From assembly GCA_017394765.1 (NCBI GenBank), contig JAFPXF010000088.1, positions 1 through 28,611 on the forward strand: 28,611 nt of DNA. Reading direction: 5' to 3'. Both the position numbers and the translations under genes were made by a program. Positions 15,119 through 22,762 of the stretch are shown piece after piece. Source of the stretch: Bacteroidales bacterium. GTDB taxonomy: Bacteria; Bacteroidota; Bacteroidia; Bacteroidales; WCHB1-69. Under the pieces are notes generated by a model. The model worked only from the letters and a program-made list of their open reading frames with translations, was not told the origin of the DNA and searched no databases. How positions within the stretch are numbered: the first letter of the stretch is position 1; the number at the start of each line of letters is the position of its first letter.

Positions 15119-16882
15119 ATGGAAGTAACCAGACTTTTCGACATGTTGGAGCGCAATGTGGTGGAATTCCCCCATGAAGACGCGCTTTGCGGCAAGGACA
15201 ACGGCACATGGGTCAAGCACAGCTCCCAAGACTACCTTGACACTGTCAACAACATCTCATACGGCTTCATGCAACTCGGCATCAAGAAGGGGGATTGCAT
15301 CGCCACCATAACCCCGAACCGGCCAGAGTGGAACTTCCTTGACATGGCCATCATGCAACTTGGAGCCATCCATGTGGCCATCTACCCTACCATCAGCGAA
15401 AGCGACTACGACTATATCCTGCACCACGCCGACGTGAAGCTCATTTTCGTCTCCGGCTGGGAACTGTTGCGCAAGATCACCAACATCATCGCCAACATTC
15501 CCGGACTGGTGGATAAGGTCTATACTTTCAGAAACTTACGTGGATACAGGCACCTGAACGAGGTCGTGGAACTCGGGCGCGTCAATCCGGCCCCGCAATA
15601 TCTCAAGGAAATCAAAGCCAGCATCTCCCCCGACGACGTGGTCTCCATCGTCTATACCTCCGGCACCACGGGGAATCCCAAGGGTGTGATGCTCACCCAC
15701 CGCAATTTCCTCACCAACGTGGAGGGCATCCTGCCTATCATCCCCACGCCCAACGACTACAACCGTGTGCTCAGCTACCTGCCGCTCTGCCATGTGTATG
15801 AGCGCATGATGAACTACTCGTGGCAATATCTCGGCATTCCCGTCTATTACGCGGAAAGCCTGGCGAAAATAGCCGACAACATGCAGGAGGTCAACCCTTC
15901 CATTTTCACCACCGTGCCACGGTTGTTGGAGAAGATATACGACAAGATTCTCGCTAAGGGACGCAAGCTCACCGGCATCAAGCACAAGCTCTTTTTCTGG
16001 GCCAACGACATCGCGTTGGAGTATGATTTCAACAAGAAGAAATCTTACTATCGCAAGCTCAACCGCGCCCGCAAGTTAGTGCTGAACCAGTGGAAGGCCG
16101 TCACCGGCACGAACCTGCGGGTCATCGTGACGGGCGGCGCAGCCATCCAGCCCCGCATTTCCCGCATCTTTTGGGCTTTGGGCGTGCCCGTGCTCGAAGG
16201 CTATGGCACCTCGGAGACCTCCCCCGTGATTTCCGTGAGCAACTTCTTCAAAAACGGTCTCGAATTCGGCACGGCGGGTCCTGTGCTCCCTGGCACACAG
16301 GTGAAAATCGCCGAAGACGGCGAGATCCTCTCCAAGGGCAACCATGTGATGAAGGGCTACTACAAAGCCGACGACCTCACCGCCGAGGCTATCGACAAGG
16401 ACGGGTGGCTACACACCGGTGACTTAGGCAAGCTCTCGCCCGAAGGCCGTCTCAGCATCACCGGCCGAAAGAAGGAGATGTTCAAAACCGCCTTTGGCAA
16501 ATATGTGGTGCCGACCATTATCGAGAACAAGTTTGCGGAGGACTCCCTCATCGACAATATCATGGTGGTGGGTGAGAACAAGCAGTATGCTGCCGCCCTC
16601 ATCGTGCCCAACTTCCCCGACCTGCGCGCCTGGTGCGTGAACAAAGGCATCGACTACACCACCAACGAGGAGATGATCAAGCATCCTGACGTGCTCGCGA
16701 AATACAAGAAGATTGTGGATCACTTCAACCAGTTCTTCGGCGACACCGAGAAGGTGAAACGATACATCCTCATCGGCTACGAATGGTCGGTGGCCACGGG
16801 CGAGCTCACCCCCACCCTCAAGCTGAAGCGCAACATGCTGATGAAGAAGTACGAGGAACAGATCGAGAAACTGTTCAGCTAA
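15119..16882 (+). CDS. Long-chain acyl-CoA synthetase (AMP-forming)
   Basis: It activates fatty acids to acyl-CoA through an acyl-adenylate, in the cytoplasm or at the inner membrane face. The 587-aa product carries the AMP-binding P-loop motif YTSGTTGNPKG (179-189), the YLPLCHVYERMM block, GYGTSETSP (adenine/acyl site), GWLHTGDLG with the ribose-binding Asp, the hinge ITGRKKEMFKTAFGKYVVP, and the C-terminal region with TLKLKR, whose Lys residues include the expected adenylation lysine. The order and length match bacterial FadD-like long-chain ligases, close to eukaryotic ACSL-type in having the LPLCHVYER block. It appears to be a single-gene unit, convergent with the ORF6N gene. Confidence 0.93.
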   Translation: MEVTRLFDMLERNVVEFPHEDALCGKDNGTWVKHSSQDYLDTVNNISYGFMQLGIKKGDCIATITPNRPEWNFLDMAIMQLGAIHVAIYPTISESDYDYILHHADVKLIFVSGWELLRKITNIIANIPGLVDKVYTFRNLRGYRHLNEVVELGRVNPAPQYLKEIKASISPDDVVSIVYTSGTTGNPKGVMLTHRNFLTNVEGILPIIPTPNDYNRVLSYLPLCHVYERMMNYSWQYLGIPVYYAESLAKIADNMQEVNPSIFTTVPRLLEKIYDKILAKGRKLTGIKHKLFFWANDIALEYDFNKKKSYYRKLNRARKLVLNQWKAVTGTNLRVIVTGGAAIQPRISRIFWALGVPVLEGYGTSETSPVISVSNFFKNGLEFGTAGPVLPGTQVKIAEDGEILSKGNHVMKGYYKADDLTAEAIDKDGWLHTGDLGKLSPEGRLSITGRKKEMFKTAFGKYVVPTIIENKFAEDSLIDNIMVVGENKQYAAALIVPNFPDLRAWCVNKGIDYTTNEEMIKHPDVLAKYKKIVDHFNQFFGDTEKVKRYILIGYEWSVATGELTPTLKLKRNMLMKKYEEQIEKLFS

Positions 16883-16900
16883 GTGCGATTTACGCACCCC

Positions 16901-16981
16901 GACACACCTCCGGCGTATCATGTTGGGTGTGTCTCATCAGTGGGTGAACAGGCACGCAATCATAGCAGGCCAGCGGCCTGC
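16901..16981. repeat. Palindromes in the convergent gap after the acyl-CoA ligase
   Basis: Two perfect short stems are present: GACACACC/GGTGTGTC at 16901-16908/16926-16933 and GCAGGCC/GGCCTGC at 16965-16971/16975-16981. A small GTGCG/CGCAC stem-loop (16883-16897) directly follows the ligase stop codon. None has a T run. They may end transcription weakly or be dispersed palindromic repeats. Confidence 0.5.
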
Positions 16982-16993
16982 AGGGGTGTGCGG

Positions 16994-17545
16994 CTATGTG
17001 TTTTCCGGATTCTCGCGCCTGACGGTGTGCTTGAGTTTCAGCATTGCCAGGTTGAGTTCCAGAGTGGTCTCGCTGCTTTGCACCGGCATCACGTCGTTGA
17101 GCAGGTCGTCCACCAATTGGCCGCCCCGCTTCAGCAGCGACTCCTGTTGGGCTTTGTCGCCCTCGTGCTGTGGAATCTCGTTCATTACCCGCGTCAGTTC
17201 CCTGAGTTTGGCGTACGCTTCTACGATCGCGATGGTGGTTTTTACCGCTTTTGGACTCTTCAGGATGGTGGCCAGCATATAGAGGCCCTTCTCGGTAAAA
17301 GCTTTGGGATTTGATGTCGAATGTTTCTGACGATTGAACCGGTCGAAATTTTCGACCAGTTCTTGTTTTTCAGTTTCAGAAACCTCCAAAATGTATCCTT
17401 CGGGAAATTTCTCGGGGTTGTTGGCAACCGCCTCGTTCACTCGTTTGGTTTCTACACCATACAGTTCCGCAACATCGGCGTCGATGATTACCTGCTGACC
17501 GCGCAGGGCGATCATTCTGTTTTCAACTTCGATAATGTTTGTCAT
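16994..17545 (-). CDS. ORF6N-domain protein, 183 aa
   Basis: ORF6N is a DNA-binding-type domain first described in phage and large-virus proteins, related in context to KilA-N/Bro antirepressors; bacterial chromosomal copies have no settled role. The domain occupies residues ~7-100: IIDADVAELYGVETKRVNEA, VANNPEKFPEGYIL, and the KAFTEKGLYMLATILKSPKA block. The tail (about 115-183) is charged and probably helical, with EIPQHEGDKAQQESLLKRGG. No signal or membrane segment is seen. The ATG at 17543-17545 starts 35 bp after an exact -7 box. Related broken copies lie at 2502-2660 (tail only, very similar) and 17993-18272 (more diverged). No phage genes surround it, so it may be a domesticated or relic element. 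Confidence 0.87.
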   Translation of the reverse strand: MTNIIEVENRMIALRGQQVIIDADVAELYGVETKRVNEAVANNPEKFPEGYILEVSETEKQELVENFDRFNRQKHSTSNPKAFTEKGLYMLATILKSPKAVKTTIAIVEAYAKLRELTRVMNEIPQHEGDKAQQESLLKRGGQLVDDLLNDVMPVQSSETTLELNLAMLKLKHTVRRENPENT

Positions 17546-17579
17546 ATTATTGTTGTTTATATTGTTAATGAATTTGCAA

Positions 17580-17587
17580 CAAAGATA
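17580..17587 (-). promoter_or_regulatory. -7 element of the ORF6N gene
   Basis: TATCTTTG on the minus strand is an exact TAnnTTTG match, 35 bp upstream of the ATG. Confidence 0.6.
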
Positions 17588-17802
17588 TAATTTTCACAGG
17601 TGCCTGTCAAGTGCTTCGCAAAAATTCTTTTCGGCTAATAATTAGAAAGTTATAAAATTATATTAACAATTACATCTTTTAATTGTTAATTTTTGAATTT
17701 AATTTCGGAGAAAATGGAGTGTTGGGACGCGAAACCGCTCTGCTTTTAGCACATAACGTTTGGAAGTAGTTGGCTGCTGGCACTGTGAGAGAGTTGAGGA
17801 AC

Positions 17803-17830
17803 TAAGAAATTAAGAAATTAAGAAATTAAG
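17803..17830. repeat. Simple tandem repeat, unit TAAGAAAT
   Basis: About three and a half tandem copies of the 8-bp unit TAAGAAAT. Confidence 0.85.
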
Positions 17831-17878
17831 GTGGGGTGTAGTAACTTGAGATAATGATTCGTGTTTCCTGCCCTGTTT

Positions 17879-17894
17879 CAGCCCGTCAGGGCTG
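17879..17894. repeat. Short palindrome CAGCCC/GGGCTG
   Basis: A 6-bp perfect stem with a 4-nt loop (CAGCCC GTCA GGGCTG). A further weak dyad near 17932-17952 contains GCAC..GTGC. These look like dispersed intergenic palindromes. Confidence 0.55.
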
Positions 17895-17992
17895 AAGGGC
17901 TCGGCAGAAAACGGATGCCCTCGCGCGAACGGTCGCACGCCGGAGGTGTGCGGGCAAAAAGAGGCATTGTGAAGGCCTGAAAGTTAGCGGTT

Positions 17993-18272
17993 GCGAGTTC
18001 CCCGGAGTTTGGCGTACGTTTCTATGATGGTGATGGGGGGCACCGCCTTCGGACTCTTCAGGATGGAGACTGGCATATAAAGGTCTTTTTCGGTAAAGGC
18101 TTTGGGTGGATATTTGCAGTGGTGTCCTCTGCCACTTTTCTTTAAGGTCGAAATTTTCGACCTTAAAGATGTAAATTCTTGTTTGTCAATTTGCAGAATT
18201 TAATCAAGGGGAAATTCCTCGGGGCCGGTAGCATCCACTCGTTTTACTCGTTTGTTTTCTACACCATACATA
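17993..18272 (-). pseudogene. Degenerate ORF6N-domain gene
   Basis: Read on the minus strand, one frame gives YGVENKRVKRVDATGPEEFP, a TAA stop, then EFTSLRSKISTLKKSGRG and KAFTEKDLYMPVSILKSPKA followed by ETYAKLRG. This parallels residues ~27-115 of the intact ORF6N protein at 16994-17545, but the middle segment is closer to the general ORF6N pattern than to that neighbour, so it is an older or separate relative and not a fresh duplicate. Both ends are missing and one internal stop interrupts it. A 27-bp palindrome inside it (18141-18167) is an extended form of a smaller palindrome in the intact gene's coding sequence. Confidence 0.8.
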
Positions 18273-18372
18273 ACAAGATTAAGAAGACCTCATATCAGAT
18301 ACTTATAGGAACTGAGTGATGTATTATGTATGCATCACATTGGTAGATGAAGAGGTTGTCGAAAATGGTTTC

Positions 18373-18398
18373 CAGGACGTGGCGCGCCGCGTCTCTAC
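18373..18398. repeat. GTAG-type imperfect palindrome (REP-like)
   Basis: On the minus strand it reads GTAGAGACGCGGCG then CGCCACGTCC: a GC-rich imperfect hairpin with GTAG at its 5' foot. A similar but perfect palindrome, also with GTAG near its foot, is at 24185-24216. The shape resembles repetitive extragenic palindromes moved by IS200-like REP-associated transposases, none of which is in the window. Confidence 0.45.
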
Positions 18399-18437
18399 AT
18401 TCTTAATTCTCCGTTCTCAATTCTCCATTTTTTTCCG

Positions 18438-18445
18438 TACCTTTG
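18438..18445 (+). promoter_or_regulatory. -7 element of cysS
   Basis: TACCTTTG followed by CACCCG matches TAnnTTTG and lies 33 bp before the ATG at 18479. It overlaps an in-frame upstream TTG at 18443, which is therefore not used as the start. Confidence 0.65.
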
Positions 18446-18478
18446 CACCCGATTTTTAGAAACCTAACCGACACGAAT

Positions 18479-19969
18479 ATGAATCCTACCGACAACAAAG
18501 GCAAAGTTTTATTATTCAATACTTTATCGAAGAGAAAAGAACTCCTCTCCCCTATCGTGCCCGACCACGTGGGTCTCTATGTCTGCGGCCCGACCGTCTA
18601 TGGTGAACCCCATCTCGGACACGCCCGTCCGGCCGTGACCTTCGACCTGGTGTTCCGCTACCTTACCCATATCGGCTACAAGGTGCGCTATGTGCGCAAC
18701 ATCACCGACGTGGGCCATCTGGAACACGACGCCGACGAGGGCGAGGACAAGATCGCCAAGAAGGCCCGTCTCGAACAGCTCGAGCCAATGGAGGTGGCCC
18801 AATACTATATGGACAGCTACCACAAGGCCATGGACGCCCTCAACGTGAAAAACCCCTCCATCGAGCCCCGCGCCTCCGGCCATATCATCGAACAGATCGA
18901 GATGGTGCAGAAAATCCTTGACAAGGGCTTCGCCTACGTCTCCGACGGCTCCGTCTATTTCGACGTGGAGAAGTTCGACAAGACCTTCGGCTACGGCAAG
19001 CTGTCGGGCCGTGTGCTCTCCGAGCTCATCGCCAACACCCGCGAGCTCGACGGCCAGAGCGAGAAACGCAATCCCGCCGACTTCGCCCTCTGGAAGAAAG
19101 CCGCTCCTGAACACATTATGCGCTGGAACTCGCCCTGGAGCGTGGGTTTCCCGGGCTGGCACATCGAATGCACCGCAATGAGCACCAAGTATCTGGGTGA
19201 ACAGTTCGACATCCACGGCGGCGGTATGGACCTGCTCTTCCCGCACCACGAGTCGGAAGTTTGCCAGAGCACCGTGGCCAACGGCAAAAGCTCCGTGCGC
19301 TACTGGATGCACAACAATATGATTACCATCAACGGACAGAAGATGGGCAAGTCGCTGGGCAACTTCATCACCCTCAACGAGTTCTTCACCGGCTCGCACA
19401 AGATGCTCACGCAGGCCTACTCCCCGATGACCATCCGCTTCTTCGTACTGCAAGCACACTATCGTGGCACCGTCGATTTCAGCAACGAGGCTCTGATCTC
19501 TGCCGAGAAAGGTATGGAAAAACTGTACGCCGCCGAGCGCCATCTTGACAAACTCAAGGCCGGTGCGCAGTCCACCGAGGACATCAACGCTTGGGTGGAA
19601 CGCTGCTACGAGGCGATGAACGACGATTTCAACAGCCCCAAGGTCATCGCCGAGCTCTTTGAGGCCTCCCGCATCATCAACGCGGTGAAAGACGGCCACG
19701 CCACCCTGACCGCTGAGGATATTGAAACACTGAAAAACACTTTCCGCACCTTCTTCTTTGAGATTTTAGGCATGAAACCTGAAACCGCCAATGTGGCCGA
19801 CAAGTACAGCGACGCCATGAACAAGGTGATGGATCTCGTGCTGGCAATCCGCCAGGACGCCAAAGCCAACAAGAATTGGGCGATCTCAGACAAGATACGC
19901 GACGAACTCAAAGAGGCCGGCATTTCTGTGAAGGACACCAAAGACGGGGCCGAGTGGTCGTTGGAATAG
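18479..19969 (+). CDS. cysS: Cysteinyl-tRNA synthetase
   Basis: This class I aminoacyl-tRNA synthetase charges tRNA-Cys in the cytoplasm. The 496-aa product has the zinc/substrate cysteine C36 in [23 protein letters not shown] as HLGH (45-48), the second zinc ligand C231 in GWHIEC, the HHESE block (256-260) with the remaining ligands, and KMSKS as KMGKS (288-292), a substitution at its third position. The DALR-type helical C-terminus is present up to the end. The ATG at 18479-18481 is chosen because an upstream in-frame TTG lies in the promoter. Its transcript probably ends at the hairpin at 20026-20069. Confidence 0.97.
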   Translation: MNPTDNKGKVLLFNTLSKRKELLSPIVPDHVGLYVCGPTVYGEPHLGHARPAVTFDLVFRYLTHIGYKVRYVRNITDVGHLEHDADEGEDKIAKKARLEQLEPMEVAQYYMDSYHKAMDALNVKNPSIEPRASGHIIEQIEMVQKILDKGFAYVSDGSVYFDVEKFDKTFGYGKLSGRVLSELIANTRELDGQSEKRNPADFALWKKAAPEHIMRWNSPWSVGFPGWHIECTAMSTKYLGEQFDIHGGGMDLLFPHHESEVCQSTVANGKSSVRYWMHNNMITINGQKMGKSLGNFITLNEFFTGSHKMLTQAYSPMTIRFFVLQAHYRGTVDFSNEALISAEKGMEKLYAAERHLDKLKAGAQSTEDINAWVERCYEAMNDDFNSPKVIAELFEASRIINAVKDGHATLTAEDIETLKNTFRTFFFEILGMKPETANVADKYSDAMNKVMDLVLAIRQDAKANKNWAISDKIRDELKEAGISVKDTKDGAEWSLE

Positions 19970-19989
19970 CTTGCCAGCGCCAAACGATC

Positions 19990-20028
19990 CCAATGACCAA
20001 CCACCAATGACTAATGACCAACGACCAA
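19990..20028. repeat. Degenerate tandem repeat after cysS
   Basis: Reiterated variants of CCAATGAC/TAATGACCAACGACC over about 39 bp. It is simple-sequence intergenic DNA. Confidence 0.6.
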
Positions 20029-20069
20029 AGTCCAAGGTAATCAACATTGATACCTTGAGCTTTGTTTTT
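20026..20069 (+). terminator. Terminator-like hairpin between cysS and the GDPD-EEP gene
   Basis: CAAAGTCCAAGGTA pairs with TACCTTGAGCTTTG (20026-20039/20051-20064, 12 of 14 positions) and is followed by TTTTTA. It ends only 12 bp before the start codon of the next gene, so it is either the cysS terminator or a leader attenuator. Confidence 0.7.
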
Positions 20070-20081
20070 ACTCAATCCGAC

Positions 20082-21689
20082 ATGAAACGTCATTCTACAT
20101 TCCGCCATCTACTGACGGCAATTCTCATCATTCTCACGCTCGGCGTTCATGGTCAGGGCATTGTGGCACATCGTGGCTTTTGGAAGGCCGACGGCGCTCA
20201 GCAAAACAGTCTTGTTGCCTTCATGGCGGCATATCATGCAGCCGTATGCGCCGGTGTGGAGTGCGACGCCCGCCTGACTGCCGACAGTGTGCTCGTCATC
20301 ATCCACGACCGCAAGATCGGCAATGAATATGTCGATCAGATTCCCTACAGCCGCGTGGCACGATACCGACTGCCAAACGGGGAATCCATCCCCACGGCGG
20401 AAGAGTATCTGCAACAGGCCGCTCAGTATTGCAGTGAGAACTTCAAGCTCTTTTTCGAAATCAAACCCGCACGCTCCGATGACGAGCGGCAGACATACGT
20501 CGCAAAGTGTACAGAATTGGTGCGCCGTTACAAAATGGAGGGCCGGTTAGAGTTCATCTCCTTCGATTTAGAAATGTGCAAGATGCTGGCGGAACGCTGT
20601 CCCGACATTCCCGTCGCCTACCTCGAAGGCGACAGGACTCCTGAGGAGCTGCACGCATGGGGCATCGACGGCATCGACTACCGATACGGCATTCTGTTCC
20701 TACATCCCGACTGGATTCAGCAGGCTCACAACCTCGGCTTGAGCGTCAACGCCTGGACTGTGGACGACAAGGCAACCGCACAGGTGCTCTCCTTGCTTGG
20801 CGTTGACCTGATCACGACCAACGAGCCGAGGCGCATGCCGGCATGGCTTCATGACGAACCTGTGTTCACCTTTGTCTCCTTCAACATCCGACAGAGCGGA
20901 TTTGCTTCATACGACGAGGGGAATGCCTGGCCCTACCGCAAGGAGGCTGTGGCCAAGATGCTGCTTGCACTGGCGCCTGACGCTTTCGGCGTGCGGGAGA
21001 TGCTGCCCGACCAGCGCGACTTCCTGCGCCAGAACCTAAAAGAATACCGCATGTTGGGCGTGGGACGCGATGATGGCGACCAAGAGGGGGAAAACATGGC
21101 CATTTTCTATAACAAGAAGAGATTCAAACTCCTGCAAGGGAAAACATACTGGCTGAGCGAAACTCCCGACACTGTCTCATTCGGATGGGACGCCGCCTGC
21201 CGCCGCACCGTCACCAAGGCCGTCTTGCAAGACAAAAAGACGAAGGTTGTCATCCACTACTACAACACCCACCTTGACCATGTGGGAACCGTCGCGCGAA
21301 GCGAGTCCGTAAAGCTGCTCTGCAGGCTGATGGATGAAGACCTCGGGAAAGGCATCCCTGTCTTGCTCGGAGGTGACATGAACTCCTCGATGGCCGACAC
21401 CATTTTCATTCCCCTGCTCCGCAAGGGCATGTTGCCCGTCCGCGACCTCACCCCCCAAACCGACCAGGAACCCTCCTTCAACGGTTATGGAATTCAAGGC
21501 AATGCTTTTGCCAACAACCGGGGCGAACATGTCATCGACCAGTTTTTTGCCAGAAACATCTACGCCATCCAATTCAAGACCTTAGTTGAATATTTTGGAG
21601 TTCCCTATATATCAGACCATTATCCAGTCTGGATCCAGTTTTCCGTTTCTCAAGCCCCCAATGATGTCATTCTTTCCACCAAAAAATAA
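20082..21689 (+). CDS. Exported GDPD-EEP fusion (two-domain phosphodiesterase)
   Basis: This 535-aa protein joins two phosphodiesterase domains after a signal peptide (residues 1-24, ILIILTLGVHGQ). Domain 1 (about 26-255) is a glycerophosphodiester phosphodiesterase: H30-R31 in IVAHRG, E60 and D62 in GVECDARL, H75 in VIIHD, E126 and K128 in FFEIKP, and the late WTVDD segment. Domain 2 (about 262-525) is an endonuclease/exonuclease/phosphatase fold: N268 in FVSFNIR, E306 in GVREMLPDQ, NTHLDH (396-400), GGDMN (430-434), and SDHYP (511-515). All catalytic positions appear intact in both, so both may be active. It is probably periplasmic; substrates (phospholipid head-group diesters, nucleic acid or other) are not known. 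No promoter match lies in the short gap upstream. Confidence 0.88.
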   Translation: MKRHSTFRHLLTAILIILTLGVHGQGIVAHRGFWKADGAQQNSLVAFMAAYHAAVCAGVECDARLTADSVLVIIHDRKIGNEYVDQIPYSRVARYRLPNGESIPTAEEYLQQAAQYCSENFKLFFEIKPARSDDERQTYVAKCTELVRRYKMEGRLEFISFDLEMCKMLAERCPDIPVAYLEGDRTPEELHAWGIDGIDYRYGILFLHPDWIQQAHNLGLSVNAWTVDDKATAQVLSLLGVDLITTNEPRRMPAWLHDEPVFTFVSFNIRQSGFASYDEGNAWPYRKEAVAKMLLALAPDAFGVREMLPDQRDFLRQNLKEYRMLGVGRDDGDQEGENMAIFYNKKRFKLLQGKTYWLSETPDTVSFGWDAACRRTVTKAVLQDKKTKVVIHYYNTHLDHVGTVARSESVKLLCRLMDEDLGKGIPVLLGGDMNSSMADTIFIPLLRKGMLPVRDLTPQTDQEPSFNGYGIQGNAFANNRGEHVIDQFFARNIYAIQFKTLVEYFGVPYISDHYPVWIQFSVSQAPNDVILSTKK

Positions 21690-21711
21690 AAATTCTCACG
21701 AAATAATATTT

Positions 21712-21719
21712 CAACTTTG
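21712..21719 (+). promoter_or_regulatory. Possible -7 element of the lipoprotein gene
   Basis: CAACTTTG followed by CAATA matches TAnnTTTG at all but the first base and lies 47 bp upstream of the ATG at 21767. Confidence 0.4.
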
Positions 21720-21766
21720 CAATAATACAAAGAATTCATCGTTCCACAAAACATAATCATTGACCT

Positions 21767-22699
21767 ATGCAGAAAAAAACATATACTTTTATTTTATTGT
21801 TATGCATTTTCTTATTCGCGGGTTGCAAAGACACAGACCTCACACCGGCGTATTTGTACATCTCCGAAGAAGACCTTGACAATTGTGTGGATGTCAGCAC
21901 CTTCAATGCCGACCATAACCTCAATTTCGACAGTGAGCAATTGGCGGACTTGCAGAAACACACTTTCACACACGTCAATGTTTATGTGAACAACAAGAAC
22001 CTCGGGTGTTGGCAGTTGCCCTGCAAAGTACCCGTGTTGCACACCGCCGGCATCGACTCCTCCACCGTGGTTTTGCTGCCCGCCTTCCGGAGAACCGGCA
22101 TGGGGCGCACCATCAACGGCTATCCCTTCTTCAATGTCCTGCAGCAAAAACTTCCCCTCCAGCCCGGCCAAACCTTCAATGTATCAGACAATCCGCCCGT
22201 GTACAAATACAACCCTTACGCACGCTTCCCATACTTCGAGACCTTTTCCAACAGCTCCTCCTTCTACCCCACCGACACCACGATCAGCACTCACGTCTTC
22301 ATACCCACCATCATTGATGGACGGAGTGCGGGCGAGATTGTCCTCACCGACGCCAAAGACAAGTTTGATGTCTCCTCCACCGACATCACCTTGCCGGCCT
22401 ATAACTACTACATTTTCCTTGAGGTCACATACAAGACTGAAAACAACATCGACATCGGGGTCAAGCTTTCCACCTCTTCCAATCCCAATTCCATCCACCA
22501 GATCGGCGGCATCTATGCGTCTGACGGGGAATGGAAAACCATCTATTTCGACCTTTCGAATGTCATCCACAGCTACAATTACTATGGTTCCCCTGTCACC
22601 GTGGCCAACATTGTCCTGACCGGCAACGGGAATCCCAGTCTTTCCGACACCCATTTCCAAATCGACAACATCAAAGTCATCTATCAGCCTGCCGCATAG
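21767..22699 (+). CDS. Hypothetical lipoprotein, 310 aa
   Basis: This family is not recognised. The product begins with a clear lipoprotein signal (hydrophobic YTFILLLCIFLF, lipobox LFAGC, Cys19-20 region), so it should be anchored in the envelope, perhaps at the surface. The mature part is rich in Asn, Thr, Ser and Tyr and beta-like. The C-terminal half has features of a carbohydrate-binding or jelly-roll type fold: ending DTHFQIDNIKVIYQP, with LEVTYKTENNIDIGVKL and EWKTIYFDLSNVI earlier; this is an impression only. It lies 63 bp upstream of a glycosylphosphotransferase with no terminator between, so the two are likely co-transcribed and it may act in surface polysaccharide export or anchoring. 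Confidence 0.75.
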   Translation: MQKKTYTFILLLCIFLFAGCKDTDLTPAYLYISEEDLDNCVDVSTFNADHNLNFDSEQLADLQKHTFTHVNVYVNNKNLGCWQLPCKVPVLHTAGIDSSTVVLLPAFRRTGMGRTINGYPFFNVLQQKLPLQPGQTFNVSDNPPVYKYNPYARFPYFETFSNSSSFYPTDTTISTHVFIPTIIDGRSAGEIVLTDAKDKFDVSSTDITLPAYNYYIFLEVTYKTENNIDIGVKLSTSSNPNSIHQIGGIYASDGEWKTIYFDLSNVIHSYNYYGSPVTVANIVLTGNGNPSLSDTHFQIDNIKVIYQPAA

Positions 22700-22762
22700 G
22701 CTTCGATTCCTAAGCAACACGCGGATAAAACACAAAGTAGTGAAATTGATAAAAAAAATTGC

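Larger units (their letters stand above)
17588..18437. other. 850-bp accessory spacer with relics and palindromes
   Basis: No intact gene lies here. The first 200 bp are AT-rich. The stretch then contains a simple tandem repeat (17803-17830), a palindrome (17879-17894), a dead ORF6N relative (17993-18272), a GTAG-type palindrome (18373-18398) and degenerate TTCTCAATTCTCC-like tandem repeats (18400-18429) directly before the cysS promoter. Confidence 0.6.

Noticed and set aside
18141..18167. 27-bp palindrome TTTAAGGTCGAAA-T-TTTCGACCTTAAA as an operator
   Set aside because: It lies inside the dead ORF6N relic, and the intact gene has a shorter version at the matching place within its coding sequence (encoding VENFD), so a coding origin is the simpler explanation.
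18524..19699. 391-codon minus-strand frame opposite cysS
   Set aside because: Antisense shadow of a conserved synthetase; composition (Val, Gly, His, Glu) and lack of motifs argue against coding.
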